From the NCBI GenBank assembly GCA_039638595.1, contig JBDIWM010000018.1:1-39431 (forward strand): a stretch of 39,431 bases of DNA. Direction: 5' to 3'. The DNA comes from Atribacterota bacterium. Its GTDB lineage: Bacteria; Atribacterota; Atribacteria; Atribacterales; Caldatribacteriaceae. The position numbers were made by a program, and so were the translations under genes. The notes below the pieces were generated by a model that ran no database searches, had not been told where the DNA came from, and worked only from the letters and a program-made list of their open reading frames with translations. Shown here in pieces: positions 1-6,919 of the stretch (positions within the stretch are counted from its first letter, which is position 1; each line of letters begins with the position of its first letter).

Positions 1-78
1 GAGGAGGAGGTTGATCGTAAGACCATGCAATTCCACCTGAAGAGGTGTATAGATATAGAAGTCTCTGGGTTTACCTGA
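1..78 (+). CDS. possible 3' end of a CDS cut by the window edge
   Basis: Frame 1 is open from the first base to a TGA at 76-78 and would encode 25 residues, starting EEEVDRKTMQF and ending EVSGFT. I do not recognise the family and the piece is too short to test for coding character. No terminator hairpin with a T-tract follows before the tRNA promoter at 130. It could equally be non-coding sequence, so confidence is low. Confidence 0.2.
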   Translation, partial: EEEVDRKTMQFHLKRCIDIEVSGFT

Positions 79-129
79 AGGATACTGGACTTGTTGGGTG
101 TCCCACATGATGTGAACCTATACAGGAGC

Positions 130-158
130 TTGATAAGCCTGGATAAATGTGCTAATAT
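130..158 (+). promoter_or_regulatory. promoter of the tRNA gene
   Basis: TTGATA at 130-135 and TAATAT at 153-158 are separated by exactly 17 bases, close to the sigma-70 consensus. Transcription would begin near 165, about 7 bases before the mature tRNA 5' end. The same transcript may continue into the Nif3-like gene, because no terminator is visible after the tRNA. Confidence 0.75.
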
Positions 159-171
159 GGATTCCACCCGT

Positions 172-246
172 GGGTCCATAGCTCAGCGGTAGAGCAGCCG
201 GCTCATAACCGGTCGGTCCCTGGTTCGAATCCGGGTGGACCCACCA
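172..246 (+). tRNA. tRNA with CAU anticodon (elongator Met or Ile2)
   Basis: A complete cloverleaf can be folded. The acceptor stem is GGGTCCA (172-178) with TGGACCC (236-242), the D arm is GCTC/GAGC, and the anticodon loop CTCATAA has CAT at 204-206. The T arm contains TTCGAAT, and the 3' CCA is encoded (244-246). The first pair is G-C rather than the mismatch of bacterial initiator tRNA, and the anticodon stem lacks three consecutive G-C pairs next to the loop, so this is not initiator Met. Elongator Met and the lysidine-modified Ile2 tRNA cannot be separated by eye. The stems are very GC-rich, as in thermophiles. Confidence 0.95.
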
Positions 247-270
247 TCCTAATATGGCGGGAGCACACAT

Positions 271-1368
271 ATGGAAACCTTAGAAAGAGTTTTGAATTTT
301 TTGGAAAATCTGTTTCCCGCTTCTTTTGCTCTTCCTGATGATCGGTTTGGTCTTCAGGTTAAAGCTTGTGAGACAGTGCAAAAGGTCTTGGTTGGTTTAG
401 AGTTGACTCCGGAACTTTTGAACTGGGTAATTGCCGAAAAGATAGATCTTCTATATCTTCATCACCCTCCAATCTGGACACCACTTTCGTTTTTTTCGAA
501 AGATGATCCCCATTTTGTTATGCTTTACAAACTGTATCACCACGGTATTTCTGTAATCGCCCACCATACAAACCTTGACAGTGCTCCAAAGGGCCTGGCG
601 GAACAGTGGGTCAAAATTCTCACCCTGGAGGGCAAAAAAAAGCCAATCCTCCCACGTTCAATTCCAAAATTTAAAATTGTCACCTTTGTCCCTTCCGATT
701 ATCTTGAGAAGGTTTCCCAGGCAATGTTCTCCACCGGTGCCGGGACCATTGGTAACTACAAGGGGTGCAGCTTCCACGTGCTGGGAACGGGAACTTTTAT
801 TCCCCAAGAAAACGCTCAACCTTTCGTAGGAATAGTGGGCCAACTTGCAAAAGTTTCCGAAATACGTTTAGAAGTGGAAGTAGAAGCGAACCTTCTGAAC
901 CAGACGGTGGAACAGATCGTTTCCGCACATCCGTATGAAGAGCCAGCCATCGATATTTATCCTCTGAGAGAATCATCACGAAGTTCCGTCGGATTAGGAA
1001 GAATCATCAAATTGCTTCATCCCCTTGAAAAGCAAGAATTAAAGAGCAGAGTCGAGAGCGTTTTCGTGGAATCATGTATCTTATATTCCTCCAGTAAGGA
1101 CGTTTCATCTTTCTATCACACCATTGCCCTCTGTCCAGGAAGCGGGAAGAGCCTCCTTAAACAGGTGATTAAAGAAAAACCTGATGTTTTCATCACTGGA
1201 GATCTCTCTCATCACGAAATCCAGGAACTTCTTTTTGCTGGTATCGATTACCTCTCAGTCCCACATGGAAGAGGCGAAAAAAGAGCGATGCAAGAAATAT
1301 GTCTTTTCCTGCAAGAGGAAGCGAAGAAACACGATTTAAAAGTCGAATTCTTCGAAGGAAAACCATAA
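271..1368 (+). CDS. Nif3-like dinuclear metal centre protein (YqfO type)
   Basis: The 365-residue product matches the long form of the Nif3/YbgI family, widespread proteins with a two-metal site and no firmly settled reaction (some are annotated GTP cyclohydrolase I type 2). Visible metal-site motifs are HHPP at residues 64-67, HHTNLD near 98-103 and GDLSHHE near 310-320. Residues about 125-225 form the extra PII/CutA-like domain that distinguishes YqfO-type proteins (about 370 residues) from short YbgI forms (about 250). The ATG is preceded by a GCGGGAG-type ribosome site. It is the first of three closely spaced genes; the zinc-ribbon gene begins 10 bases after its stop. The family is sure, the biochemical role is not. 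Confidence 0.9.
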   Translation: METLERVLNFLENLFPASFALPDDRFGLQVKACETVQKVLVGLELTPELLNWVIAEKIDLLYLHHPPIWTPLSFFSKDDPHFVMLYKLYHHGISVIAHHTNLDSAPKGLAEQWVKILTLEGKKKPILPRSIPKFKIVTFVPSDYLEKVSQAMFSTGAGTIGNYKGCSFHVLGTGTFIPQENAQPFVGIVGQLAKVSEIRLEVEVEANLLNQTVEQIVSAHPYEEPAIDIYPLRESSRSSVGLGRIIKLLHPLEKQELKSRVESVFVESCILYSSSKDVSSFYHTIALCPGSGKSLLKQVIKEKPDVFITGDLSHHEIQELLFAGIDYLSVPHGRGEKRAMQEICLFLQEEAKKHDLKVEFFEGKP

Positions 1369-1378
1369 GGAAACCAAC

Positions 1379-2086
1379 ATGGAAAAGATTATGCTTCTCT
1401 TACATCTTCAGGATTTAGATGGAAAGATTCAGAGTCTACAATCAAAAATCGCAAGGGGAGAAGAGGAAATATGTTCTCTTCAGCAGATTCTGGAAGCAGC
1501 ACAAAAAGATCTGGAATCAGCGAAAATGGCTCTGGAGAAGGCAAAAGTCGCCTTAGCTCATAAAGAACTGGAACTGAAAGACGCCGAAGAAAAACTGAGA
1601 ATGACCAAAGGGAAATTATACAGTGGAGAAATCACCTCTTCTAAAGAGCTTGCCCAATGGGAAAAATCAATGGAAAAATTAGAAGTAGCGAAAAACACCT
1701 TAGAAGAAGAAGTGCTCCTGGAAATGGAAAAGTTAGAATCGATGCAAAAGACATTCCAAGTAAAGAGCCAGGCTGTGAGTACAAAAAGAGAAGAGACTTT
1801 CCAGAGTATCGCCCACATTCAAGAAGAGCTAAAAGGTTGGCAAGAGCACTTAGAAACCTTACAAAGAGAACGAGAAAAAGTCATTACCCAAATTGATATA
1901 AACACGCTCTCGACATACCTTGACCTCAGGAAAAAATATACTAATCCAGTGGTGGTACTCCAGGACGAAACCTGCAGTGGATGTTACTTAACTGTTCCTA
2001 CAACCGTGGTAAAAAGCGTTCGCAAACAGGAAGAACTCGTGCGGTGTCCAAACTGTGGAAGATTCATCTATCGAAAGACCTCGTAA
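1379..2086 (+). CDS. coiled-coil protein with C-terminal zinc ribbon (COG1579 type)
   Basis: The 235-residue protein is almost entirely charged heptad-like helix for residues 1-190, rich in E, K, L and Q. It ends in a C4 zinc ribbon with CSGC and CPNC pairs about 25 residues apart. This is the architecture of the COG1579/zf-RING_7 family, proposed to bind nucleic acid but without an established function. It commonly neighbours nif3-like genes, as here. The start is an ATG with AGGA upstream. The last 32 bases overlap the start chosen for the RNase HI gene, in a different frame. Confidence 0.85.
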   Translation: MEKIMLLLHLQDLDGKIQSLQSKIARGEEEICSLQQILEAAQKDLESAKMALEKAKVALAHKELELKDAEEKLRMTKGKLYSGEITSSKELAQWEKSMEKLEVAKNTLEEEVLLEMEKLESMQKTFQVKSQAVSTKREETFQSIAHIQEELKGWQEHLETLQREREKVITQIDINTLSTYLDLRKKYTNPVVVLQDETCSGCYLTVPTTVVKSVRKQEELVRCPNCGRFIYRKTS

Positions 2087-2570
2087 GTACATTGCTTTTA
2101 TTGACGGTGCCTCCCGAGGAAACCCGGGAGAAAGCGCCTTCGCCTTTATCATCGGTAACGAAAAAGGTGAAATCCTTTACCAAGCTTCTGGCCGTATTGG
2201 AATCGCCACAAATAATGAGGCCGAGTATCGAGCACTTCTTGAGGCTCTGGATAGAATATTTTACCTTGGTATTCAGGAAATTACCATTTTTTCGGATAGC
2301 CAGCTCCTTGTCAACCAGATTAACGGGGTATATCGCGTTCACTCCCCCAAACTCCTTTCCCTTTACCATGAAGCCAGAGTGAAAATTGCTCGGCTCAAGA
2401 AACTCGTCCTAACCCACATCGACAGAACAAAAAACTCTCAAGCGGATCGCCTGGCTTCCGAAATACTCAATCAGCGAATCAGTTATAATTGTGGGGAAGG
2501 CAGGTCGGGTAACCGCGGGAGAGTTTCTCCCGAGGAAAGTCCGAGCTCCACAGAGCAGGGTACTGGGTAA
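2055..2570 (+). CDS. rnhA: ribonuclease HI family protein, C-terminus overlapping rnpB
   Basis: RNase H cleaves the RNA strand of RNA-DNA hybrids. All four catalytic carboxylates are visible: D17 in FIDGAS, E55 in NNEAEYRA, D81 in FSDSQ and D131 in NSQADRLA. The conserved domain ends near residue 142. The remaining residues, from about 148 to 171 (EGRSGNRGRV...), are encoded by the first 76 bases of the RNase P RNA gene and look like translated structural RNA rather than protein sequence. The chosen start is a GTG at 2055 inside the zinc-ribbon gene, with no clear ribosome site. A non-standard start nearer KYIAFIDG cannot be excluded. Translation is probably coupled to the upstream gene. Confidence 0.88.
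   Translation: MEDSSIERPRKYIAFIDGASRGNPGESAFAFIIGNEKGEILYQASGRIGIATNNEAEYRALLEALDRIFYLGIQEITIFSDSQLLVNQINGVYRVHSPKLLSLYHEARVKIARLKKLVLTHIDRTKNSQADRLASEILNQRISYNCGEGRSGNRGRVSPEESPSSTEQGTG
2484..2489 (+). promoter_or_regulatory. -10 element of the rnpB promoter inside the RNase HI gene
   Basis: A perfect TATAAT lies 5 bases before the predicted 5' end of RNase P RNA (2495), the right distance for the start point. No convincing -35 hexamer is seen at 16-18 bases, so the promoter may depend on other contacts. It lies within codons 144-145 of the RNase HI gene. Confidence 0.6.
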
Positions 2571-2844
2571 CACCCAGTGGAGGTAACTCCAGGAAAGTGC
2601 CACAGAAAACATACCGCCTTCTTGGAGAAGGTAAGGGTGAAAAGGCGAGGCAAGAGCTCACCGGATGCTGGGTGACCAGCATGCCTGGCAAACCCTACCC
2701 GGAGCAAGGCCAAATAGGAAGGGATGAGGTGGCTCGCTGACCTTCGGGTTGGCCGCTTGAGAGGTGGGGTAACTCACCTCCCAGATAGATGGTTACCGTT
2801 CCTCGCAAGAGGAATACAGAACTCGGCTTATAGACTTGCCTTCC
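2495..2844 (+). ncRNA. rnpB: RNase P RNA, bacterial class A
   Basis: This is the catalytic RNA of RNase P, which matures tRNA 5' ends. The conserved core is unmistakable: GAGGAAAGTCCGAGCTCC after the 5' stem, GTAAGGGTGAAAAGGCGAGG, AAGAGCTCACCG, GGCAAACCC, GGAGCAAGGCCAAATAGG, CCAGATAGATGG, and the 3' ACAGAACTCGGCTTATAG. The P1 helix pairs 2495-2506 with 2833-2844 over 12 bases with a single G-U, fixing both ends to within a few bases. The 5' part overlaps the RNase HI reading frame. The 3' end stops 5 bases short of the stop codon of the convergent permease gene, and no T-run terminator is visible. Confidence 0.97.
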
Positions 2845-2849
2845 TCTCC

Positions 2850-3827
2850 CTACACCCTCCTCCGCAAAGCAGAATGCATAGCAATGGAAACGACGATGAT
2901 GAGGCCATACACAAGTTGAGTCCAGAATCCTGTCATTCCCATGGCAATAATGCCAGCCTCCAAAATACCAATGATAATAGCCCCAATGAAGGTGCCAAAA
3001 ACAGTTCCCACTCCTCCCTCAACAGGGGTACCACCAAGAAAAACCGCGGCGATGGTCTTAAGAAGATATCCCTGACCAAGGGTGGGCCAGAAGTAAAGAA
3101 CTTCTAAGCTGGCCAATACTCCAGCAAAGGCAGCAAAACCACCCATCTGGGTGAAGACAATCATCTTCACTCTATCTACATTGACACCCATGACCCTGGC
3201 ACTGGCAGGGTTATCACCAGTAAAGTAAATATGTGCCCCAAAACGATGGCGATTCAAAACCAGCCATATAACAAAACCAACGAGCACCGCCCAGAGTATC
3301 TGTGCCGGAAGCCTCCCCCCAATCCTTCCTACTAAAAGATAGTAGAGCACACTTTGCTTGGTCGGAACCAGCGTTTTTCCCAAACCGCCACACAGAACCT
3401 GCGTGAGCCCCGCCCAGAAAAATTGTGTGCCAATGGTCAAAACCAAAGAAGGAAGACGCAATTTTACGATGAGTAAACCATTCATAAAGCCTGCCCCTAG
3501 TCCCACCGCGATACAGGTCAAAAGGGCTAAAGGAAAGCTTCCAAAAGCATGAAACACCATGGTAAAGACATATCCACTGAATCCCATAATCGAGGGGAAA
3601 GAAAGGTCCATTTCACCGCTAACCACAATGAGAGTCAAAGAGAGGGCCATAATCATGGAGAAAGGTATGGTAGACATGAAAGCAGCGTATATGTCTCCAG
3701 AGAGAAAGGTTTTAGGGCTTCCTACCATAAAAAGAACAATAATGACCAGAAGAACAAACACAACACTCATTTGGGATCGATGTTCCACCGCCCTTGATCG
3801 TGCCATCCTTCTTCCCTCCAAAACCAA
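2850..3827 (-). CDS. sugar ABC transporter permease, RbsC/CUT2 family
   Basis: The 325-residue integral membrane protein has about 8-10 hydrophobic segments and the branched-chain/ribose permease signatures: SLTLIVVSGEMDLSFPSIM near residues 62-80, GLGAGFMNGLL, the GDNPASARVMGVNV loop near 205, and AAVFLGGTPVEGGVGTVFGTFIGA near 260. It forms the membrane channel for a sugar delivered by the binding protein encoded at 4714-5709 and powered by the ATPase encoded at 3877-4713. It is the last gene of the sugar operon, separated from the ATPase gene by a strong hairpin. The substrate cannot be deduced; ribose-, fructose- or inositol-type monosaccharides are typical for the family. Confidence 0.9.
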   Translation of the reverse strand: MVLEGRRMARSRAVEHRSQMSVVFVLLVIIVLFMVGSPKTFLSGDIYAAFMSTIPFSMIMALSLTLIVVSGEMDLSFPSIMGFSGYVFTMVFHAFGSFPLALLTCIAVGLGAGFMNGLLIVKLRLPSLVLTIGTQFFWAGLTQVLCGGLGKTLVPTKQSVLYYLLVGRIGGRLPAQILWAVLVGFVIWLVLNRHRFGAHIYFTGDNPASARVMGVNVDRVKMIVFTQMGGFAAFAGVLASLEVLYFWPTLGQGYLLKTIAAVFLGGTPVEGGVGTVFGTFIGAIIIGILEAGIIAMGMTGFWTQLVYGLIIVVSIAMHSALRRRV

Positions 3828-3840
3828 ACTCTTGAATAAA

Positions 3841-3868
3841 ATAACCCCGGGTTTTGGCCCGGGGTTAT
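3841..3868 (-). terminator. strong hairpin with T-rich tail between ATPase and permease genes
   Basis: An 11-base-pair perfect stem, with arm ATAACCCCGGG on one side and CCCGGGGTTAT on the other, encloses a six-base loop. On the transcribed (minus) strand it is followed by TTTTATTC, so it resembles an intrinsic terminator. It lies inside an otherwise continuous transporter operon, between the end of the ATPase gene and the start of the permease gene. It would reduce downstream permease expression or protect the 3' end of the upstream mRNA. Confidence 0.75.
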
Positions 3869-3876
3869 ACAGTCTT

Positions 3877-4713
3877 TCAAGGCATCAAAGATTGGAAATC
3901 CTGTCCCGGTTTTTCCTCTCCCTCAGTAACTACACTCTCCTGGTGATTCTCCAGCTTCCCAGTGCGAGCCACAAGATACAGTTTTTCTACCAGTTTTTCC
4001 AGAGAAATCGCCGCTTTTTCAAATTCACCCACCACTCTTCCCCGGTCGAGAACCACAATCCGGTCCGCTACTGGATAGACATGATAAATATTGTGGGTGA
4101 TGAAAATGGCCGATTTCCCATTCTTCTTGATTTCTTCCACAAAACCAAGCACTTTCTGCGTTTCTGAGAGAGAAAGCCCGGTCGTTGGTTCATCGAGAAT
4201 GATGAGATCTGCCTGGAAGTGGAGCGCCCGCGCAATGGCCACTCCTTGTTTTTCTCCTCCAGACATAGTTCCTACCACTGAATCAACGCTCAGGGCTGCC
4301 GAAGTAAATCCCATGTACTGGCGCATAATACGTTCTGTCTCTTCCCGTTCCTTTTTGATGTTAATAAACCCCCAAGGAGTAGTGATTTCTCGTCCCATGA
4401 ACACATTACGCCATATGGTGTGTTGCTCGGAAAGCGCTCGCTCCTGGAAAACCGTCTCAATTCCTAATTCTCGAGCCTTGGCTACCGAATACCCCAAAAG
4501 TTTCTGACCCTTCCAGTAAATCTCTCCCCTATCAGGCTGGTGAACTCCGGTCAGAATCTTGATGAGCGTCGACTTTCCAGCACCGTTATCTCCTAAGAGG
4601 CCAACGATTTCGTTGTACTGCACGGCAAAATTGACTCCCCGCAACACCTCGACATGCCCGAAAGACTTCCAGATATTGACCATTTTTACCAGCGAGTCGT
4701 CATGAACAGTCAA
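3877..4713 (-). CDS. sugar ABC transporter ATP-binding protein, single-domain CUT2 type
   Basis: This energises sugar uptake with the adjacent permease. Visible motifs are Walker A GDNGAGKST (near residues 41-49), the Q-loop region, signature MSGGEKQGVAIARAL, Walker B LIILDEPTTGLS and the switch histidine in FITHN. At 278 residues it has one nucleotide-binding domain, like FrcA, rather than the tandem domains of RbsA/MglA (about 500 residues). It must therefore act as a homodimer. The start is a TTG immediately after the TAA of the binding-protein gene, with GGAGGG 10 bases upstream; an internal ATG at codon 11 is the alternative. The C-terminal 30 residues are a polar tail without a recognisable domain. 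Confidence 0.9.
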   Translation of the reverse strand: MTVHDDSLVKMVNIWKSFGHVEVLRGVNFAVQYNEIVGLLGDNGAGKSTLIKILTGVHQPDRGEIYWKGQKLLGYSVAKARELGIETVFQERALSEQHTIWRNVFMGREITTPWGFINIKKEREETERIMRQYMGFTSAALSVDSVVGTMSGGEKQGVAIARALHFQADLIILDEPTTGLSLSETQKVLGFVEEIKKNGKSAIFITHNIYHVYPVADRIVVLDRGRVVGEFEKAAISLEKLVEKLYLVARTGKLENHQESVVTEGEEKPGQDFQSLMP

Positions 4714-5709
4714 TTAACGAATTCCCTCCTCAACGAGCGGTGCAATCGCTTCGACATTTGACTTATCCACAAGCCCCGAACCAGTGTCAATGTGCAAACC
4801 AGCAAATTTATATTTGATGCTCATACACAACTGGAGGACAGGTAAATACCCCTGCAAAAATTGCTGTTGGTCCAGAATAAGATCGCAGTACCCATTTCGT
4901 ATCGCCTCCAAAGTAGCAGGAGAAAGGTCAAACCCTGCCCCATAAATATCATCTGGACCCTTACCAGCGGCTTTAAAGTACGTTTCGAGAGTCGCTGTCA
5001 AACCACCATGGTCGGTAACCACCAGCTTCACATCCGGATGCGAAGAAACATAGCCAGCAAAAATTGGGGCTCCCAGAGGCGCTTCGGCGTTAACCTCAGG
5101 AGAAATTTCAAGGTAATCTACTTCTAAACCAGCTTCTTTCAGAGCATCAATAACTCCCTTGGTCCGTAAACCTCGAGTTGGTTGAGAAAGCAGGCCCCAT
5201 ACCATAGCCCTATCCCCAGCCTTGAGGCCGAAACGCTCTACGCAACCTTTTCCAAGCATAAGACCAGATTCATAGAGTTCCTGTCCAACATAACCAAAAC
5301 CCCAGGCCTTGTATTTTGCTTCTGCTTTAGGAAGCGTGGTATTCTGAGAAGTAACAATAATCCCTTGGGCAAAAGCTTCGTCAATCAGAGGATCCAGTGC
5401 ATCATCCCCAGGATGCCCCATGATGGCGATTCCGTTCGGCTTGGAAGCCACTGCCTCTTTGAACTGGGTAACCATCTTTTCCGGATCCCAATCGGAGAAA
5501 ACATACTCTACCGTGGGTCCCAGATCCTCCTCCGCTGCCTTGGCCCCTCGATACACAACACTCGCAAAAGGACACCCCGGAGGTCCACCAGCAAAAAATC
5601 GAATTCGAATCCCTTCAAACCTCTTTGCCTCCGCCACCGCCAGAACACTACTTAAAAGCAACAAAGCAACACTAACTACGATACCCCATTTTACTAAACG
5701 AATCCGCAT
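4714..5709 (-). CDS. periplasmic sugar-binding protein of ABC importer
   Basis: This exported solute-binding protein has the type I periplasmic-binding fold (Peripla_BP_4, ribose/fructose type). The N-terminus MRIRLVKWG followed by about 15 hydrophobic residues and VAEA is a signal peptide with likely cleavage after AEA. Family features include KEAVASKPNGIAIMGHPGDDALDPLI, then VVTDHGG and GAGFDLSPATLEAIRNGY near residues 230-275, and the ILDQQQFLQGYLPV segment. I choose the second ATG (5709), because GGAGGG lies 8 bases before it and only 2 bases before the first (5715). It precedes the ATPase gene directly, so the two are co-translated. The sugar is not identifiable. Confidence 0.9.
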   Translation of the reverse strand: MRIRLVKWGIVVSVALLLLSSVLAVAEAKRFEGIRIRFFAGGPPGCPFASVVYRGAKAAEEDLGPTVEYVFSDWDPEKMVTQFKEAVASKPNGIAIMGHPGDDALDPLIDEAFAQGIIVTSQNTTLPKAEAKYKAWGFGYVGQELYESGLMLGKGCVERFGLKAGDRAMVWGLLSQPTRGLRTKGVIDALKEAGLEVDYLEISPEVNAEAPLGAPIFAGYVSSHPDVKLVVTDHGGLTATLETYFKAAGKGPDDIYGAGFDLSPATLEAIRNGYCDLILDQQQFLQGYLPVLQLCMSIKYKFAGLHIDTGSGLVDKSNVEAIAPLVEEGIR

Positions 5710-5815
5710 GGTCATACCCTCCTTCCTGAAGAATCCTAAAAATTAAAAACACCTCGAAAACCCCCCAATACTGGGCCCCTTCGCTCTTGAAATCTTTCCT
5801 CTCACCTCCCCTTTT

Positions 5816-6919
5816 TTATTCTATCCCAAACGCAATGGGATAACAACCACAACCTTTTGCCGTCTCCAGGAAAGCAAAGAAGTTCTCCAACGGTGTATCA
5901 AGCTGCACATGGTGAGTGGGAGCAATAATAAACCCCCCACCCTTCCCCAAAGTGACAATGCGTCTTTGAACCTCCTGCTTCACCTCTTCTGGGGTCCCAA
6001 AAGGAAGAGTACGCTGCTCATCAATAGAACCCCAGAAAGAAAGGACGTCCCCGTATCGCTTCTTCAAAAATTCTGGATCCATAGCCCCTGGTTGCACGGG
6101 ATTCAAGATATCGATTCCAATTTCAACCAGTTCATCGATAATCGGATAAATGTTTCCATCGCTGTGATAGGCAATTTTCACATTTGGATCCGTTTTTTTT
6201 ACTTCCTGACATATTGTGGCAAGACGAGGTTTCAGGTATCTTCTCCATAGCTCTGGGGACAGAAGCATACCCCGTTGGGTTCCCACGTCATCTCCCAACC
6301 AAATTCCATCTACCCCCATCGTCGTCAACCTCTTTGCTGCTTCAAGATGAAAATGAAAGGGGATATCGAGAATGTGATTCGCCTTCTCCTCATCAGTAAC
6401 CATATCGATGAGAAGCTGATTCATTCCCCGCAGATACCAAGCACCCTCGAAAATGGTACAAACCACAACCCCCAAGATGAAGTGCGTCCTTCCAAATTTT
6501 TCAAGGATTTTCCATAATGGTAAATACAACTCTTCACGGTGGGGGGAGGGAGGAACATACTCTGCAAGACCGCTATCGGTAGCAAGGGGATGTTCGGCAA
6601 TTTCCGTGTAGTGCCCTGTGCCAAAAGGCGTGGTATATGGCACCCTTTTCCATTTTATCCCCCATTCACAGATGTATTCTTCCTCTTCCTTCAAATAATA
6701 GGAATTGGCTATCCCCACTGAATATTGAATCATATCAAGACCTAAAACCTCTTCGAGGTCGTGTTCTACCCCTCCATGAGGATTGTCCTCTCCCTGCGAC
6801 ATCAGCCCTAAATGATCCCGCAGTCGCTTTGCAAACTCCGGCGTGAAACTCGCCTGGATGGGAACTCGATCCGGTTCCTCATGGCACAAACTAGTATGAA
6901 CCCGCTCTTTCGAATTCAT
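5816..6919 (-). CDS. uroporphyrinogen decarboxylase-family protein (MtaA/CmuA-like)
   Basis: The 367-residue product has the URO-D TIM-barrel pattern, from MNSKERVHTSLCHEEPDRVPIQ at the N-terminus to the C-terminal GGGFIIAPTHHVQLDTPLEN. The segments GVDGIWLGDDVGTQ and KIAYHSDGNIYPIIDELVEIGIDILNPVQP are characteristic. The protein belongs to the divergent branch related to corrinoid methyltransferases rather than to true HemE, and no other haem gene is nearby. Its ATG overlaps the TGA of the LacI-type regulator gene (ATGA), and the sugar importer follows, so it probably has a role in sugar or methylated-substrate metabolism. Its reaction cannot be assigned. Confidence 0.85.
   Translation of the reverse strand: MNSKERVHTSLCHEEPDRVPIQASFTPEFAKRLRDHLGLMSQGEDNPHGGVEHDLEEVLGLDMIQYSVGIANSYYLKEEEEYICEWGIKWKRVPYTTPFGTGHYTEIAEHPLATDSGLAEYVPPSPHREELYLPLWKILEKFGRTHFILGVVVCTIFEGAWYLRGMNQLLIDMVTDEEKANHILDIPFHFHLEAAKRLTTMGVDGIWLGDDVGTQRGMLLSPELWRRYLKPRLATICQEVKKTDPNVKIAYHSDGNIYPIIDELVEIGIDILNPVQPGAMDPEFLKKRYGDVLSFWGSIDEQRTLPFGTPEEVKQEVQRRIVTLGKGGGFIIAPTHHVQLDTPLENFFAFLETAKGCGCYPIAFGIE

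Noticed and set aside
2724-3107. Open frame on the plus strand across the rnpB 3' half and into the permease gene
   Set aside because: It lies over a structural RNA and antisense to a clear permease; the residues show no family pattern, so it is a shadow frame.
3559-4167. 202-codon plus-strand frame across the permease and ATPase genes
   Set aside because: Antisense to two well-supported transporter genes, it crosses their hairpin and has no ribosome site.
5755-5790. Small hairpin with CCCA/TGGG stem before the binding-protein gene
   Set aside because: The stem has only four pairs and no clear T-run, so it is not a convincing terminator.
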